NCBI RefSeq assembly: GCF_002237755.1
Contig: NZ_MWSJ01000002.1
Location: forward strand, 124,001 to 188,000
Direction: 5' to 3'
DNA length: 64,000 nt
Source of the DNA: Lysinibacillus sp. KCTC 33748
Lineage (GTDB): Bacteria > Bacillota > Bacilli > Bacillales_A > Planococcaceae
This document shows positions 62,846-64,000 of this stretch, piece by piece (position 1 is the first letter of the stretch; the number at the start of each line of letters is the position of its first letter). The notes beneath the pieces are model-generated. The model did not search any database, was not told where the DNA came from, and saw only the letters and a list, made by a program, of their open reading frames with translations. The translations under genes were made by a program, and so were the position numbers.

Positions 62846-62942
62846 TTGAGTCTCCTCCTTCTATACATCCTTATATTATTAAATAAAGTGGGGATGAGTG
62901 ACGATGTATAGGCATTAACGTTAGTGTAAAAAAATTAAGAAG

Positions 62943-63839
62943 TTGAAAAAAATCCAAGAAAGGATGATCAGGCATTTGATTTCAACTAAAATAAAATTAA
63001 CAAAGCGTATGTTAAGGATTATAAAGAATGCGGAAGAAGAAGCTTCCTCCTCACAGCAAAAATTGTTACGCCCAATTCATTTCCTGCTTGCTTGTTTCAA
63101 AGAAAAAGAGGGGGCACTTGGTGAATTAGTATTAAAATTTACTATCGATGAAGCGTCTTTAAGAAACTTGGTGAATGAATTTCATCAAAAAACAGAAATG
63201 AAAGTTACTAGCCATAGCTTATTTTCTATTCCAATATCAAATGATGTTTTAACAGTATTGGAACAAGCAAATTGCTATATGCGAAACTATAACCAGGTTT
63301 ATTTAAATGAAGGTCACTTTCTTAAAGCTCTTATCAAGACGAAAATGCTTGAGGAATTCGTTTCAGAAGAAGATACGAAACTGATTTTAAAGCTTGCTAC
63401 GACTTCGCGGGATATGGTTACTCATCTTCGCCATTACAATTTCCCCGATGCGATTTCTACTAATATTCGTAGAGTCAACCGAGATGATAAAAACAAGCTT
63501 ATTCATTTTGTAGAAAGTCATTTTTCGCAAGAGTGGTCAGAAACGATTAAAAGTGCATTTTTAAATACTACACCTTCCATATATGTTGCTTTTGATGATA
63601 GAGGAGATCTTGTTGGATTTGCTGGATTTGACATTTATCAAAATAAAAAATGTTATTTTGGCCCAATGGGTGTAGCGAAAACTAATCGGGTGAAGGGGAT
63701 AGGATTTTCCCTCCTCCATCATTGTTTAAAAGATATGAACGAGTTGGGGTATGAATATGCAATTATCGGAGGAGCGGGTCCAATCGAGTTTTATGAACAA
63801 GCTTGTAAGGCTGTTGTCATTCCTGCTACCGATTTTTAA
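62943..63839 (+). CDS. Clp N-domain-like / GNAT fusion protein
   Basis: A protein of about 298 residues. The N-terminal half (about 20-150) has two helical repeats like the Clp/Hsp100 N-domain (LRPIHFLLACFKEKEGALGE and YLNEGHFLKALIKTKMLEEF). The C-terminal half is a GNAT acetyltransferase (FGPMGVAKTNRVKGIGFSLL, then FYEQACKAV). Neither ClpC/ClpB ATPase part is present. The start is uncertain: TTG 62943 has only a weak site, and ATG 62964 or a TTG further in is possible. The substrate is unknown. Confidence 0.7.
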   Translation: MKKIQERMIRHLISTKIKLTKRMLRIIKNAEEEASSSQQKLLRPIHFLLACFKEKEGALGELVLKFTIDEASLRNLVNEFHQKTEMKVTSHSLFSIPISNDVLTVLEQANCYMRNYNQVYLNEGHFLKALIKTKMLEEFVSEEDTKLILKLATTSRDMVTHLRHYNFPDAISTNIRRVNRDDKNKLIHFVESHFSQEWSETIKSAFLNTTPSIYVAFDDRGDLVGFAGFDIYQNKKCYFGPMGVAKTNRVKGIGFSLLHHCLKDMNELGYEYAIIGGAGPIEFYEQACKAVVIPATDF

Positions 63840-63850
63840 GGAGATAAGAG

Positions 63851-64000
63851 ATGAATATAGTTCAAGCAAACACTATTTCTCCAGCTATTAGAAAACTACT
63901 TTCATTTGCAACTTCAGATAAAAAAGTTCAACAAGAGTATGAAAAATATATACTTTTATCGAATAGGACTTTATATAGCTTTGAATCCGAAGGTGAAATA
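63851..64000 (+). CDS. Start of a truncated ORF, unknown product
   Basis: ATG 63851 with AAGGAGATAAGAG upstream opens a frame of 50 codons that runs off the window (MNIVQANTISPAIRKLLSFA...). It begins 11 bases after the Clp-N/GNAT gene and is probably in one operon with it. Too little is visible to name a family. Confidence 0.6.
   Translation, partial: MNIVQANTISPAIRKLLSFATSDKKVQQEYEKYILLSNRTLYSFESEGEI

Overview
The window looks like chromosomal DNA from a low-GC, spore-forming Firmicute of the Planococcaceae/Bacillaceae, most like Lysinibacillus. This rests on a Bacillus-type menaquinol:cytochrome c reductase (qcrABC), a bacillithiol glycosyltransferase, a GerA-type germination protein, strong AGGAGG ribosome binding sites with frequent TTG/GTG starts, and the gene order ypiF-qcrABC-ypjA-(ypjC)-(MazG-like)-dapB-mgsA-bshA-cca-birA-panBCD-dinG known from Bacillus. 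The genus is an inference; no rRNA or tRNA gene was seen.

Layout. 1-9.2 kb: end of ypiF, the qcr operon, ypjA, a YugP-like metallopeptidase, ypjC, then pyrophosphohydrolase, dapB, mgsA, bshA and cca; bshB1 is missing between mgsA and bshA. 9.6-22.3 kb: birA, then about 6 kb of accessory genes (GNAT, membrane proteins, a PadR-DUF1700-DUF4097 operon, broken TetR and CPBP-protease genes) inserted before panBCD and dinG. 22.7-32 kb: a small FFP-repeat protein and a PucR regulator divergent from a reductive pyrimidine/hydantoin degradation cluster (carbamoylase, hydantoinase, preT, preA, NCS1 permease, 69-aa protein). 32-41 kb: a 21-bp tandem repeat tract, an amino acid permease, a PgeF/YlmD laccase-domain protein, a putative transmembrane terpene cyclase, a VanW lipoprotein, a broken chemotaxis gene, a HAD phosphatase and two YibE/F proteins. 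41.7-44.6 kb: two FMN riboswitches in a row, then ribE, a RibB-only protein and ribH, with neither ribD nor the ribA domain. 44.7-51.9 kb: gerA, an orphan sensor kinase, a histidine phosphatase, GNAT, a lipoprotein, a DUF2829/Tad2-like protein, an SDR and a preQ1-II-type riboswitch with queT. 52-56 kb: a more GC-rich block with a 1136-aa secreted copper-amine-oxidase-N/Fn3-like protein and a gene remnant. 56.3-64 kb: tldE/tldD, an orphan splA, an arginine-deiminase-like enzyme with an APC permease, a YqcI/YcgG protein, a Clp-N/GNAT fusion and a truncated final ORF.

Dispersed through the window are two related families of intergenic repeats. Family 1 has copies at 2696, 19183, 38421 and 43775. 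Family 2 has copies near 12352, 12884 and 41961. They share a hairpin core whose stems vary in a compensatory way while the loop (CTAAGAMC, TCACATCCTGTGA) is kept. One copy truncates a small gene, one lies directly upstream of dinG, one lies between the two riboswitches and one lies between ribB and ribH. Together with the double riboswitch and the lost ribD/ribA they make the rib locus the most unusual part of the window.

Functional links: pyrimidine degradation yields beta-alanine, which PanC (with PanD as the usual supplier) uses for pantothenate. The riboswitches tie riboflavin synthesis to FMN and QueT to preQ1.
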